A stretch of DNA of 46,619 bases from Chloroflexota bacterium. Lineage in GTDB: Bacteria; Chloroflexota; Dormibacteria; Aeolococcales; Aeolococcaceae. Numbering within the stretch: position 1 is the stretch's first letter; the number at the start of each line of letters is the position of its first letter. The notes under the pieces were generated by a model that was not told the DNA's origin, made no database searches, and saw only the letters and a program-made list of their open reading frames with translations. Both the position numbers and the translations under genes were made by a program. Below are positions 1-7,595 of the stretch, in pieces. Location: assembly GCA_005880985.1 (NCBI GenBank), contig VBIQ01000021.1, forward strand, positions 1-46,619, in the 5' to 3' direction.

Positions 1-75
1 CCTCGCGCCCAGGCCTCGAGGATGTCCAAGCACTGTTCCCTGCCGACCACCGGTGGGCCCTCCTGCTGCAACGTG

Positions 76-162
76 AGCTGCGTCCGGGAGACCCTCCCAC
101 ACCCCTGTGGTGGGGAATTTCAAACCGGGCTAACTGGGGATTTTCAGACCGGGGCTGACAGC
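76..162. mobile_element. possible IS21-type insertion sequence end (remnant)
   Basis: Two 19-bp near-identical direct repeats lie 24 bp apart, at 111-129 and 135-153 (2 mismatches), followed by a TGACA end at 156-160. Each repeat reads TGGGGAWTTTCARACCGGG. Multiple short subterminal repeats with this flavour and a CA-3' terminus are known from IS21-family ends; that assignment is from memory of the family and was not searched. A plus-strand frame is open from base 3 through the repeats to about 159, so a truncated ORF may enter from outside the window. No transposase motif is readable. The rest of 1-272 holds nothing I can name. Confidence 0.4.
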
Positions 163-272
163 CACAACTGCTTGGAACGGCTCAGGATGCCATATCGTCG
201 TCGCCGACGAGGAACTGCCCGCACCGGCTGGCCCCTGCGCCGATTGCATGCCGTTTGGCCCATGCATTGGGC

Positions 273-1799
273 TTACGGGCGAGTAGCCCCCTCTTTTCCC
301 GGCCCGCCATCAGCAGTCGAGCTTTCAGGACAGGGGTCCTGCCGGCGACGGCGCCCTGACCCGACTAGCCATGCAGCTAAGAGCGCGGCGGCGGATCCGC
401 TGGTGCCGAACGCTGCCACCAGCGGACTTCGCCACGCGTCGCTTCCATTGAGCGGTCTTGCCGCTTCCGGTGAGGCGACGCCCCGGGAAGACGGGAGGGA
501 AGGGATCACGTAACCGGCGTGCGCTCCACGATCGCCGGCGCGCAGGGCGCTGCTGCACCGACTGGGACCACACCTTGGTGCGGGGCCAGCTTCGCTATTG
601 GATCCCGGTCCAACGCCACCCGCCGTTGGACCGGGCGGGCACGATGCTTGCCACGTGGCGCCGTCCGGCCTGCAGAGTAGGCCTGCGGCTTGGGGTGAGA
701 AGTAGCCTGCGAACAGCCGTCCATCCGGGGCGACGGCAATCGCTGTAGCACCAGCGTCAAGCGAGCTGGGAAAGGCGATCTGCACCCACGTGTCCCCGCC
801 GTCGGAGGACCGGTAGATGCCACCCACCACGCGTGCTGATACGCTCTGGCCGGTGACCCGCAGAATCGCGGCGAAGACGGAGCGTGCCGGTCCCGATTCC
901 CGGTAACCGGGGCTGAGAGCGAGCATCGGCGTCGATGCCCCCGCTGCCTCGCTCGGCGCGGGGATGGATATCGCCCTGAAGGTCGCCCCGCCATCCAGGG
1001 ATTTGTACAGTCCACGCTCGGTCTGTGCGAAGACAACGCCGTCATCCGCGTAGTCGTCTGAGGGAAGAAGCGTAGGGGGCACCGACAGCCGCTCCGAACC
1101 TGGAAGGGGACTGGACTTTGTGCAGGCGAGGCCAGCGTCACAGCGTTGGATGATCGGACGCCCGGACCGAGGATCGGCGGCGCTGAGCAGTACAGGGGCA
1201 CGACCGCCAGCCGACGGGTACGTGGGCGCGTATGTGAACAACTGGTCGACCAACGTTCCTCCGGAGCCTCGCACCGGGAAAGTCGCTCCATTACGGAGCA
1301 GGTAGTCGCGCTGTCCAGCGACGGCGACAGCTCCGTCGCTAGGATACGTGGGCGCGGGGGTAGGCCTGCCGCTCTGACCGACAGCGAGCCAGTTCTCTCC
1401 TGCGTCATCACTTCGCACTACCGATGGGCCAGACGAGAAGAACACCTCGTGACCGGTGCGATCCACCGTGATAGCCAGCCGCCCGGGAGACCACCCTGAT
1501 GCAGCGGCGCGCTTCCAGGTTGCTCCTCCATCATGGGTGACCCAGAGATGTGCACAGTTGAGCGAACAGTGATGAAGGACCACGGATGCAGCCGCGACCG
1601 TCCCAGTCTCTTCGTACCGCGGCGACACGGAGATCCAGAAGACAGTTTCGTCGCCGATTGCCGAGGGGAGCGCGGCTGACGTTGGCGGAGACGCATCCGC
1701 GCCTGCAGCCCTCGCGGGTAGCACACTCAGGAGCACCAGGGACGCGGCGGCAGCCACAGAGGAACGCCATAGGCTTCTCCGCTCTGGGTTCCGCGTCAT
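273..1799 (-). CDS. secreted, membrane-anchored Asp-box (BNR-type) propeller protein
   Basis: A 508-residue protein if translation starts at the ATG at 1799, which puts a clean signal peptide at the N-terminus (RRSLWRSS, a hydrophobic run, then ARAAGADA). An upstream ATG at 1871 is possible but adds 24 arginine-rich residues. Four Asp-box motifs are visible: THDGGATW, SDDAGENW, SLDGGATF and SSDGGDTW. Near the C-terminus there is one membrane segment (about residues 468-487) followed by GSGRRRR, so the propeller should face outside with a short cytoplasmic tail. It is a clear paralogue of the protein at 4538-6079, sharing the phrases PTPAPTY, GGRAP, DPRSG, PPTLLPS and GATAIAVAPDGRLFAGY. Unlike that copy, no sigma factor lies immediately upstream. 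The family gives a beta-propeller fold; ligand and role are unknown. Confidence 0.85.
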   Translation of the reverse strand: MTRNPERRSLWRSSVAAAASLVLLSVLPARAAGADASPPTSAALPSAIGDETVFWISVSPRYEETGTVAAASVVLHHCSLNCAHLWVTHDGGATWKRAAASGWSPGRLAITVDRTGHEVFFSSGPSVVRSDDAGENWLAVGQSGRPTPAPTYPSDGAVAVAGQRDYLLRNGATFPVRGSGGTLVDQLFTYAPTYPSAGGRAPVLLSAADPRSGRPIIQRCDAGLACTKSSPLPGSERLSVPPTLLPSDDYADDGVVFAQTERGLYKSLDGGATFRAISIPAPSEAAGASTPMLALSPGYRESGPARSVFAAILRVTGQSVSARVVGGIYRSSDGGDTWVQIAFPSSLDAGATAIAVAPDGRLFAGYFSPQAAGLLCRPDGATWQASCPPGPTAGGVGPGSNSEAGPAPRCGPSRCSSALRAGDRGAHAGYVIPSLPSSRGVASPEAARPLNGSDAWRSPLVAAFGTSGSAAALLAAWLVGSGRRRRQDPCPESSTADGGPGKEGATRP

Positions 1800-1848
1800 T
1801 GCCACCCGCCCGTGTGCGCTCCCGGGATGAGACCCAGTGCCTCGGTGC

Positions 1849-2301
1849 CTACCCCGTCTGAACGTTGTCATGCGTCCCGCGATCGCCTCGCGAGGCTGCC
1901 CATGCCGCGCCCAACGCGAATGATGTGCGGACGAGGTCGGAGACCAATTCGTGGGCGATGTCGTCGGACTCGATCCCGGGCGCTGGCAAAGCGTCCTGGT
2001 CGATGCCTCCGGACGGGGGCATCTCGGAGGTGCCCTCCACCGAACCGCTCCGGCGCATCCCCCACAACACGGGAAGCAGCGTGTCCAAGTTAGAACCCAG
2101 TTCTTTGTCGATCACGCCTTCCCAGGCCGTGAGGCTGCGCCAAGCTGGCCACAAGTGGGCAGCGGTGACGAGCGCATCGCCAGCGTCTTCTACTCCCAAC
2201 TCGTAGCCGACGGTCGCCACGAACGGCCGACGCCACAGGGCCCCGCGCGACGAGGGTTCGAGGAACCCCTCTCCCTGGCTCACGTCGTCCGTGCGCACCA
2301 C
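1849..2301 (-). CDS. hypothetical protein, uncertain
   Basis: A 150-codon frame starting at GTG 2301 and ending 50 bases before the ATG used for the propeller gene at 1799; it overlaps the alternative start at 1871 by 23 bases. Third codon positions are mostly G or C and the residue mix is protein-like (tryptophan-rich middle, acidic C-terminal half). I recognise no family, see no signal peptide or membrane segment, and find no convincing ribosome-binding site. The frame stays open upstream to about 2408 without a start codon, so it could be the remnant of something longer. It is included because its position and strand would suit co-transcription with the propeller gene. Confidence 0.3.
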   Translation of the reverse strand: MVRTDDVSQGEGFLEPSSRGALWRRPFVATVGYELGVEDAGDALVTAAHLWPAWRSLTAWEGVIDKELGSNLDTLLPVLWGMRRSGSVEGTSEMPPSGGIDQDALPAPGIESDDIAHELVSDLVRTSFALGAAWAASRGDRGTHDNVQTG

Positions 2302-2855
2302 AGGCGTCCGCTCAATCCATGCGGCCTCGGGTTCGGCCTGCGTGATCGAAGGAGGACCGCTGACGCGTGGATTGGTGCGTGCGCCTGAGCGCCACCCACG
2401 CCCGGTACATCATGTGCGCCTGGTGTCGACACAGCGTCTCGCGGGTAGGCCAGCGTCCGGGAGCCGCTTCCCACGCTCTCCAAACCGCACGTCAGGAAGC
2501 GCTGCCGGGTCGTCCTGCGCACACCCGCGTTGATCTCGAGGCCGCGGCTGCGGCTACGCCCAATCTTCGAGGGTTGCAAAGGGGTCATCCCTCGGGTGTC
2601 CCGGCCGGCGTCTCATGACCCTTCCACGCCTGAAGGGCGGGAAAGACTACAGACCACAGCCGAGCGGACCCTCACCGTCAGCCCCCAGACCTTCCCGAGG
2701 GCTGCCAGCCGTCGTTCGGTGGAGGTGACGGCTCCTTCGCTCAGCGTGAAGTGTCGCGACCTTCAAGGTGCGTAAGAAAACGACCGACAGATGACTAGAA
2801 CGCATCAAGAGCGGCAGTCGATGCACGCCTGTCGCGATAAGGGAGGTCATGAGAC
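2302..2855. other. stretch without a recognisable gene
   Basis: Short overlapping frames only, none with a readable motif or ribosome-binding site. The last ~100 bases are presumably the 5' region of the broken secreted-protein gene that begins at GTG 2856, preceded by GGGAGG at 2841-2846. Confidence 0.5.
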
Positions 2856-3489
2856 GTGTTGAGCTTCACGAAGCCAGTTGCCCTCGTCCCACTGGCCGCG
2901 CTCGTCGTCTGGGGTAGCCCTTTGATGCGAAGGCGCAGACGGGTGGAGGGGGAGGCCTATTCTCGGGAAACGTAACCCTGCTCCCGGGCATTCCGCCCCC
3001 ACCGCCAGCGCCACCACATGCACCGACGGCCTCGGCACGCACGTGGGAGCGGCTCAGACGAGCATCACATTCAGTTCGACGCTTGTAGACGCGCTATTCG
3101 TTGACGATCAAGGTGATAAGTACGTCGGCCAGATTTCCGTTTCGGCATCCGCTGACTCCGCGCCAGTAACCGTCGGGGCACAGACAGTGAACTTCTCCTG
3201 TGAAAGCTATGCCGCGGGATCAGGCGTGATCACGACCCTCTCAGGCTCGGGGACCGATGCGCTGGGCAACACGATCACGGCCAGTCTAGACGCGACCCAG
3301 AACAACTACTACGTGCGGGTCAGTTGCCACTCGTTCATTAGCATCCACCTCTTGGTGTCGATCAATGGTCGCCCGATCCTCAGGATATGGGTCTACATTT
3401 GGCTACCCTTCCTTTCGAGTCAACCGCCGGCGACTATCGTCGCTGCCAGTGGCAGCGGCCCCTGGGTGGTTGAGAATGTGGTGCCCTGA
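2856..3489 (+). pseudogene. frameshifted copy of the 6917-7519 secreted protein
   Basis: GTG 2856 follows a GGGAGG site and encodes a signal-peptide core matching the start of the protein at 6917: the copy reads FTKPVALVPLAALVVWG, the intact one FAKLAVLAPAAALAVWG. Around 2922-2927 the match moves to another frame, where AKAQTGGGGG parallels AHAAGAGGG of the intact protein. Around 2993-3000, in a C-rich run, it moves to a third frame (SATTCTDG, then SITFSSTLVDA, matching NVTFTSSTLLQG). The third frame then runs without interruption to the stop at 3489 and keeps the YVGQISVSAS, NYYVRVS and HLLVSIN blocks. So two single-base shifts separate an otherwise complete ~210-residue secreted protein. 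Either the gene is decaying or homopolymer errors are present. Only the third-frame segment, from GTG 3043, would be called by an ORF finder. Confidence 0.7.
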
Positions 3490-3514
3490 CGCGAACTAAC
3501 GGCAGACTACTTGA

Positions 3515-3544
3515 GGGGGCCGGGCGCCATTTCGCCCGGCCCCC
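3515..3544 (+). terminator. strong GC hairpin terminator
   Basis: A perfect 12-bp stem, GGGGGCCGGGCG at 3515-3526 paired with 3533-3544, and a 6-base loop (CCATTT). It begins 26 bases after the stop of the broken secreted-protein gene. There is no long T tract, which is usual in high-GC genomes. Confidence 0.8.
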
Positions 3545-3855
3545 TAACAACGTTATCGTCGGGCCTCGAGCCGGGTCCACTCGGGCATACCTAGGGACCC
3601 TGGTGGCGGGTTCGGACCGTCGAACTAATGTTCAGCACCATACCGCATGGAACGAGGTGAGACGCGCGTCTACCAAGCTGTGGGCCCGTGCGGGGCTCGA
3701 CTGCGAGCGCGACCCGACGGGGCGCCGGCGGACAGATGGGCATCGCTCTCTACGGCATCGCTCTCTACATAGTGGCGGGGAGGGGTGCCTTGGGACATCG
3801 CCGGCTTCGGGCCGGTAGACGTGTAGCGTTTCGCAGGCTGGCGCGTGTGTCTGGC
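3545..3855. other. leader region before the sigma factor, with a 15-bp tandem repeat
   Basis: The unit GCATCGCTCTCTAC occurs at 3740-3753 and again at 3755-3768 (15-base period). A CCGGC-TTCG-GGCCGG type hairpin lies near 3800-3820, shortly before the sigma-factor start. The sigma frame is open upstream to 3688, but the upstream part reads as low-complexity arginine-rich sequence and is probably not translated. A promoter is expected here but I cannot place one. Confidence 0.45.
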
Positions 3856-4545
3856 ATGAGCACCCTCGAGACCGACTTCGCTGAGCTACCGACGCCGAAT
3901 AGACAGAGGCCTCAGGCCTGGCGAGTTCAGACCGAGCCTGTTCGTGGCGTCACGGTGCTCACCTTGGCCGGGCTCCCAGCAGCGCAGTCTGGGGCTCCGA
4001 ACACGGCCGAAGTGGCCTGGGGACACAGGTCAAGCTGCTGGACCCTCCTCGACCTCTATCAGGCGTATGAGCCACAGGTCGCGGCGCGCTGCCGCGCCTA
4101 CCTCCGCAACTCGTCCGACGCAGAGGATGCCAGCCAGGAGACCTTCCTACTCTTGACGCGCTATCTCGATCACCTCGAGCCGAACTGTGGCACATACGTC
4201 GTGCAAACGGCTCGAACGGGCTGCTACAAGGAGTTGCGGCGCCGCCGTCGCGTGTACCCTACCGAGCGCCTTCGCGCTGCTGCGCCCGATGCCTGCGCGG
4301 ACTCGTTGCTTGACTGGCGCGAGTCTATCCGCTCTGTCTGGTCCAAGCTGACGAACCGCGAGCGGCGCCTCATCGGCTACGCGTTCGCGGGCTTCAGCTA
4401 CCGAGAGATCGGCGAGCGGCTGGGGCTGACTGAGAACTGTGTCGGTGTGGCCATGGTGCGGGCCCGTGCGCGAGCGCGCCGCGTTGCCTCCAGGGAGAGG
4501 GGCCACCAACGTGGCGCCGAAGCGCTGGAGGGGCACTGTGCCTGA
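3856..4545 (+). CDS. ECF-type RNA polymerase sigma factor
   Basis: A 229-residue protein from ATG 3856. Sigma region 2 spans about residues 64-130: LLDLYQAYEPQVAARCRAYL, then SDAEDASQETF and a basic KELRRRRR end. Region 4 spans about 157-212, with LTNRERRLIGYAFAGFSYRE and LGLTENCVGVAMVRARAR as the helix-turn-helix. The first ~60 residues are not sigma-like and may be a linker or an over-long start. The region-2 core closely resembles the sigma part of the fusion at 17039 (CRAYL, DAEDATQETF). The stop overlaps the GTG start of the membrane propeller at 4538 by 8 bases, so the two are translationally coupled. That partner has a cytoplasmic N-terminus, a membrane segment and an external propeller, and is the obvious candidate for controlling this sigma factor; that link is inference. 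Confidence 0.88.
   Translation: MSTLETDFAELPTPNRQRPQAWRVQTEPVRGVTVLTLAGLPAAQSGAPNTAEVAWGHRSSCWTLLDLYQAYEPQVAARCRAYLRNSSDAEDASQETFLLLTRYLDHLEPNCGTYVVQTARTGCYKELRRRRRVYPTERLRAAAPDACADSLLDWRESIRSVWSKLTNRERRLIGYAFAGFSYREIGERLGLTENCVGVAMVRARARARRVASRERGHQRGAEALEGHCA
4527..4533 (+). promoter_or_regulatory. ribosome-binding site fixing the start of the coupled propeller gene
   Basis: GGAGGGG lies 4 bases before GTG 4538, inside the end of the sigma-factor coding sequence. It selects GTG 4538 over the frame's first ATG-like start at 4439, which lies deep inside the sigma gene. Confidence 0.75.
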
Positions 4546-6079
4546 TCCTCGCGGGCGAGGGCGACGAGTTCGATGGCGGACGCGCAAGCCCGCGAAACGC
4601 ACTCTGACGCGTGCGGTGGCAGCCGGCACGGTGGTTGGCCTGATCCGTCATGCCCTGCCACGACCTCGCCGGCGTACGTGGTGGCTGGCAGCGTCCGTCG
4701 GTATGACGGCCATCGTCACGGGAGGGCTGACCACGCAGTCGACGCGCGCAGCGGCGGACGGGTCCGCGATCGGCAACGCCACTGTCTCCTGGATCGCCGT
4801 GTCCCCCGTCTACACCAAGACGGGTCTCGTCCTCGCCGTCGCCTCGACCTCCCAGGGCTGCTCGCAGAACTGCCAGCGGCTATGGGTGAGCCACGACGGG
4901 GGCGGTTCCTGGCGACAGGCGCGAGCCGCCGGGTGGAACGGCGGAGCGCCGATGATAGCTGTCGATGCCCTCGATCACGACGTCCTCTACGCTGGGGGTA
5001 CCTCCGTCGAGCGCAGCAATGACGGGGGTGACAGCTGGGCGACCGTCGGGGGAGGAGGGTCTCCCACGCCAGCCCCCACCTACCACACAAATGGCGTCGT
5101 CGCAGTGGCTGCGCCCCAGAATCATGACTATGTCCTGAGTGCGCGTGGTACGGAACCCGTCCCCGGATCCGGCGGTGGTCTCAGCGACGCATCGTTCATG
5201 TACGCGCCGAGCTTCCCTAACGGCGGAGGGCGCGCACCCGCCCTGCTCGGCGGGCTCGACCCCCGCAGCGGTCTCCCAGCGGTTGCACGATGCGAGGCGA
5301 ATCTCCGCTGCACGGGTTCGACGCCGCTTCCCGGGGCCACTAGCTTCTCCGGGCCACCCACGTTGCTGCCCTCTAGTGCATATATCGACGATGGCGCCGT
5401 CTTCGCTCAGACGGCAAGCGGGATCTACAAGTCGGCCGATGGGGGGTTGACGTTCACATCGGTCCCGGTCGGCGCGCAGGGTGCGAAGGCGACGGCGACA
5501 CCGAGTATGGCTCTCGAGCCCGGATACACCGAACACGGTCCGATCCGTTCGGTATACGTCGGCGTGATCCAGCTGTTCACGGAGCGAACCGCCCCGCGCG
5601 TCGGTGGAGGCCTCTACCACAGTTCGGACGCCGGACAGACGTGGCAGGCGTTGGACCCTCAGGGCCCATTTAGCGCAGGCGCCACCGCGGTGGCCGTGGC
5701 CCCCGACGGGCGGCTGTTCGCTGGGTATTCGGGCGGGCTCCTCTGCCGCACCGCCAGCGGCCAAACTTGGGACCGCACCTGCCCCCCCGTGGGCATGGGA
5801 GGTCCCCGTTCTGGTGCGGGCTCGCAGCCCATGCGCGGGTCCGGAACGCAGGCCTCCGGCGGGGCACAAGGCCACGCAGCCACTACCATGGGCGCTGCCG
5901 ACAGCGGAGAGGCCGGCTCGACCGTCCTGCCATCGCGGTCGTCTCTCGCCCGTTCGACCACTCGCCAGGACGAGGAGCATTGGGCGCTCGTCCACTGGTT
6001 CCTCGTCGTCCCTGTGGTGTTGGTGGCGATCTGGCTGGTCGTCGCGGCGACGCGCCGGCGGCTCAACCGACGGCGATGA
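4538..6079 (+). CDS. membrane-anchored Asp-box propeller coupled to the sigma factor
   Basis: A 513-residue protein from GTG 4538. The first ~55 residues are very basic and presumably cytoplasmic. A membrane segment follows at about 54-72 (WWLAASVGMTAIVTGGLTT), then an extracytoplasmic propeller with four Asp-box repeats (SHDGGGSW, SNDGGDSW, SADGGLTF, SSDAGQTW). A Ser/Gly/Ala-rich linker leads to a second membrane segment near the C-terminus (about 485-505), ending RRRLNRRR. Two anchors with both termini inside would let an external signal reach the sigma factor. No zinc-binding anti-sigma motif is visible in the basic N-terminus, so an anti-sigma role is only inferred from the overlap and from the fused arrangement at 17039. 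Paralogue of 273-1799; ligand unknown. Confidence 0.88.
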   Translation: MPDPRGRGRRVRWRTRKPAKRTLTRAVAAGTVVGLIRHALPRPRRRTWWLAASVGMTAIVTGGLTTQSTRAAADGSAIGNATVSWIAVSPVYTKTGLVLAVASTSQGCSQNCQRLWVSHDGGGSWRQARAAGWNGGAPMIAVDALDHDVLYAGGTSVERSNDGGDSWATVGGGGSPTPAPTYHTNGVVAVAAPQNHDYVLSARGTEPVPGSGGGLSDASFMYAPSFPNGGGRAPALLGGLDPRSGLPAVARCEANLRCTGSTPLPGATSFSGPPTLLPSSAYIDDGAVFAQTASGIYKSADGGLTFTSVPVGAQGAKATATPSMALEPGYTEHGPIRSVYVGVIQLFTERTAPRVGGGLYHSSDAGQTWQALDPQGPFSAGATAVAVAPDGRLFAGYSGGLLCRTASGQTWDRTCPPVGMGGPRSGAGSQPMRGSGTQASGGAQGHAATTMGAADSGEAGSTVLPSRSSLARSTTRQDEEHWALVHWFLVVPVVLVAIWLVVAATRRRLNRRR

Positions 6080-6162
6080 CCGACCGCCGGTCAGGCTCAG
6101 CTGCCGCCGGTCTGAGGTGAGGCGGCAGCGCTGCCGGCGGTTCAGTTCGACCGTCCCGGCCC

Positions 6163-6570
6163 TGTGTGATGTCTCAGGTGATGGTGGCCACCTGTCTCAC
6201 GTCATGGAGGGCGACCCCAGGGGGTGCCCAGGGGCTGGTAGTCGCGAGCGGGATCGAGTCAGGTCGCGGAGCAGTCGCCCGTCCTCGGCGACGACGCGGA
6301 CGTGTCGGCCGGCGACCAGCAGGGTGACGGGCTGGTACTTGTGCGCCCGGCCGATGGGGATGTGGCGGAGGCGGCTGAGGGTCGGCGGGATGGGCCTTCA
6401 GGCGGGCGTTGAAGGCGACCAGGGGCATGTGGCCGGCGGAGCTCGATAGGGCCGATGGTGGTTGTAGTAGGCGCAGAAAACCCGACAGACGGTCCTGGCT
6501 CAGGGACATCGGTCGACGGGCCACGCTCCATCGGCCGTCCTGGCCTGCAAGAAACACGAGTAGACGACCG
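6163..6570 (-). mobile_element. decayed IS481-type transposase 3' end
   Basis: On minus, fragments in shifting frames resemble the C-terminal part of IS481-family DDE transposases: FCAYYNHHRPYRA (the usual YYN-RPHRAL block), then GRHVRVVAEDGRLLRDLT, then ARDYQPLGTPWG. The blocks are in the right order but are split by frameshifts and stops, and nothing upstream of the YYN block is readable. A TGTGATGTCTCAGG sequence at 6163-6176 could be the terminal end. The family call is by recognition of these blocks only. Confidence 0.6.
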
Positions 6571-6916
6571 TCTTCTTACGCATGACGCCTTGGACTAGGC
6601 GACCTCAGGCGCCGGCCGCTCCCCCAGAACTCCTGGGGCAGCCGCCTCTGTGTGACCGGCGGGGTGTCACCTGGGCCCGTCTGAGCCTCGCTCGGGCGCT
6701 GCACTCTCAGGGCTGCCCCGATGTAGCAAACCGGACTAGTCGCCCGTGAGAGGGGTGAGCCCGCCGCGTGGTGGGTGTACGGGAGGTGCAGCCAGACGAC
6801 GAGTACTCGAGGGTATGGCGCCTTCGGGTGGGTCGGGGCACTCGAGGGCAAGGACGTAGCCCCGAACAAGCGAATCACACGCTGTCGGGCAAACAAACCC
6901 AAAAGGGAAAAGGGAC
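6571..6916. other. intergenic region upstream of the secreted protein
   Basis: No gene recognised. It presumably carries the promoter for the 6917 gene. The last 20 bases are purine-rich (AAAAGGGAAAAGGGAC directly before ATG 6917) and give the ribosome-binding site. Confidence 0.5.
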
Positions 6917-7519
6917 ATGATGAAATTCGCGAAGCTGGCTGTCTTGGCGCCAGCGGCGGCACTCGCTGTCTGGGGTGGACCGCTGACTGCGCATGCCGCC
7001 GGTGCCGGCGGCGGCACGGTCGCTGGCACTGTGACTGGGCTCAACCTCAACCCAGTGGCCTGCGCCGTACAGAACGTCACGTTCACATCGAGCACCCTCC
7101 TCCAGGGGACGCTCACTGACGGCAACCAGACGTATGTGGGAACCGTCACAGTCAGTGCCACTGCAATGTCTGGCCCGGTTTATGCCGGGCAGGATTTGTC
7201 CTGCGAGAACTTCGCAAAGGGTTCGGGCTCGGTCCAAACCCTAACTGGGACCGGATCCGGGACCGTTGTTACCGGTGGCGTGGCGACCTCCGGCACGGTG
7301 ACGGTTGGTCTGCAAGCGGGCGCCACCCAGTACTACGTGCGTGTAGGCGGCGCAGTCGCTGTCGACCTCCATCTAACGGTTCAGATCAACACAGGGCCCG
7401 TCGTTAATGCGCACGTCTTGGTTGCGGCGGAGTTCAATCCTTCTACCGGTCAGCCGGCTCTCGGTCCGGTGACGCAAGCCGACTTCCGCGGAGTCTGGGC
7501 AGGCCAAGACCGAGCCTAG
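6917..7519 (+). CDS. small secreted beta-rich protein
   Basis: A 200-residue protein with a textbook signal peptide (MMKFAKLAVLAPAAALAVWG, cleavage after about AHA at residue 27). The mature part is rich in Thr, Val, Gly and Ser with alternating hydrophobics, suggesting a beta-sandwich. Two cysteines (in VACAVQ and LSCENF) could form a disulfide. AGGGA lies just before the ATG. An almost full-length but frameshifted paralogue lies at 2856-3489, so the family duplicated around the sigma/propeller pair. A strong hairpin terminator follows at 7537, so transcription probably ends before the 7596 operon or is attenuated there. No known domain recognised. Confidence 0.8.
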   Translation: MMKFAKLAVLAPAAALAVWGGPLTAHAAGAGGGTVAGTVTGLNLNPVACAVQNVTFTSSTLLQGTLTDGNQTYVGTVTVSATAMSGPVYAGQDLSCENFAKGSGSVQTLTGTGSGTVVTGGVATSGTVTVGLQAGATQYYVRVGGAVAVDLHLTVQINTGPVVNAHVLVAAEFNPSTGQPALGPVTQADFRGVWAGQDRA

Positions 7520-7536
7520 TAGCCACTGATCACCAA

Positions 7537-7564
7537 GGGGCTGAGCGCACCCGCGCTCGGCCCC
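7537..7564 (+). terminator. GC hairpin terminator
   Basis: A 12-bp stem with one G-T pair, GGGGCTGAGCGC at 7537-7548 against GCGCTCGGCCCC at 7553-7564, loop ACCC. It lies 18 bases after the stop of the secreted-protein gene and 31 bases before the next start. Confidence 0.75.
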
Positions 7565-7595
7565 CCATCGCTCATCACAAGACGGAAGGAGCTGC

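Noticed and set aside
22..513. 163-codon plus frame at the left edge
   Set aside because: Runs across the repeat-bearing remnant and then antisense to the propeller gene; no motif or ribosome-binding site.
4880..5995. 371-codon minus-strand frame opposite the propeller gene
   Set aside because: Arginine/glycine-rich translation with no motif; it is the antisense shadow of a high-GC gene whose plus strand has clear Asp-box repeats.
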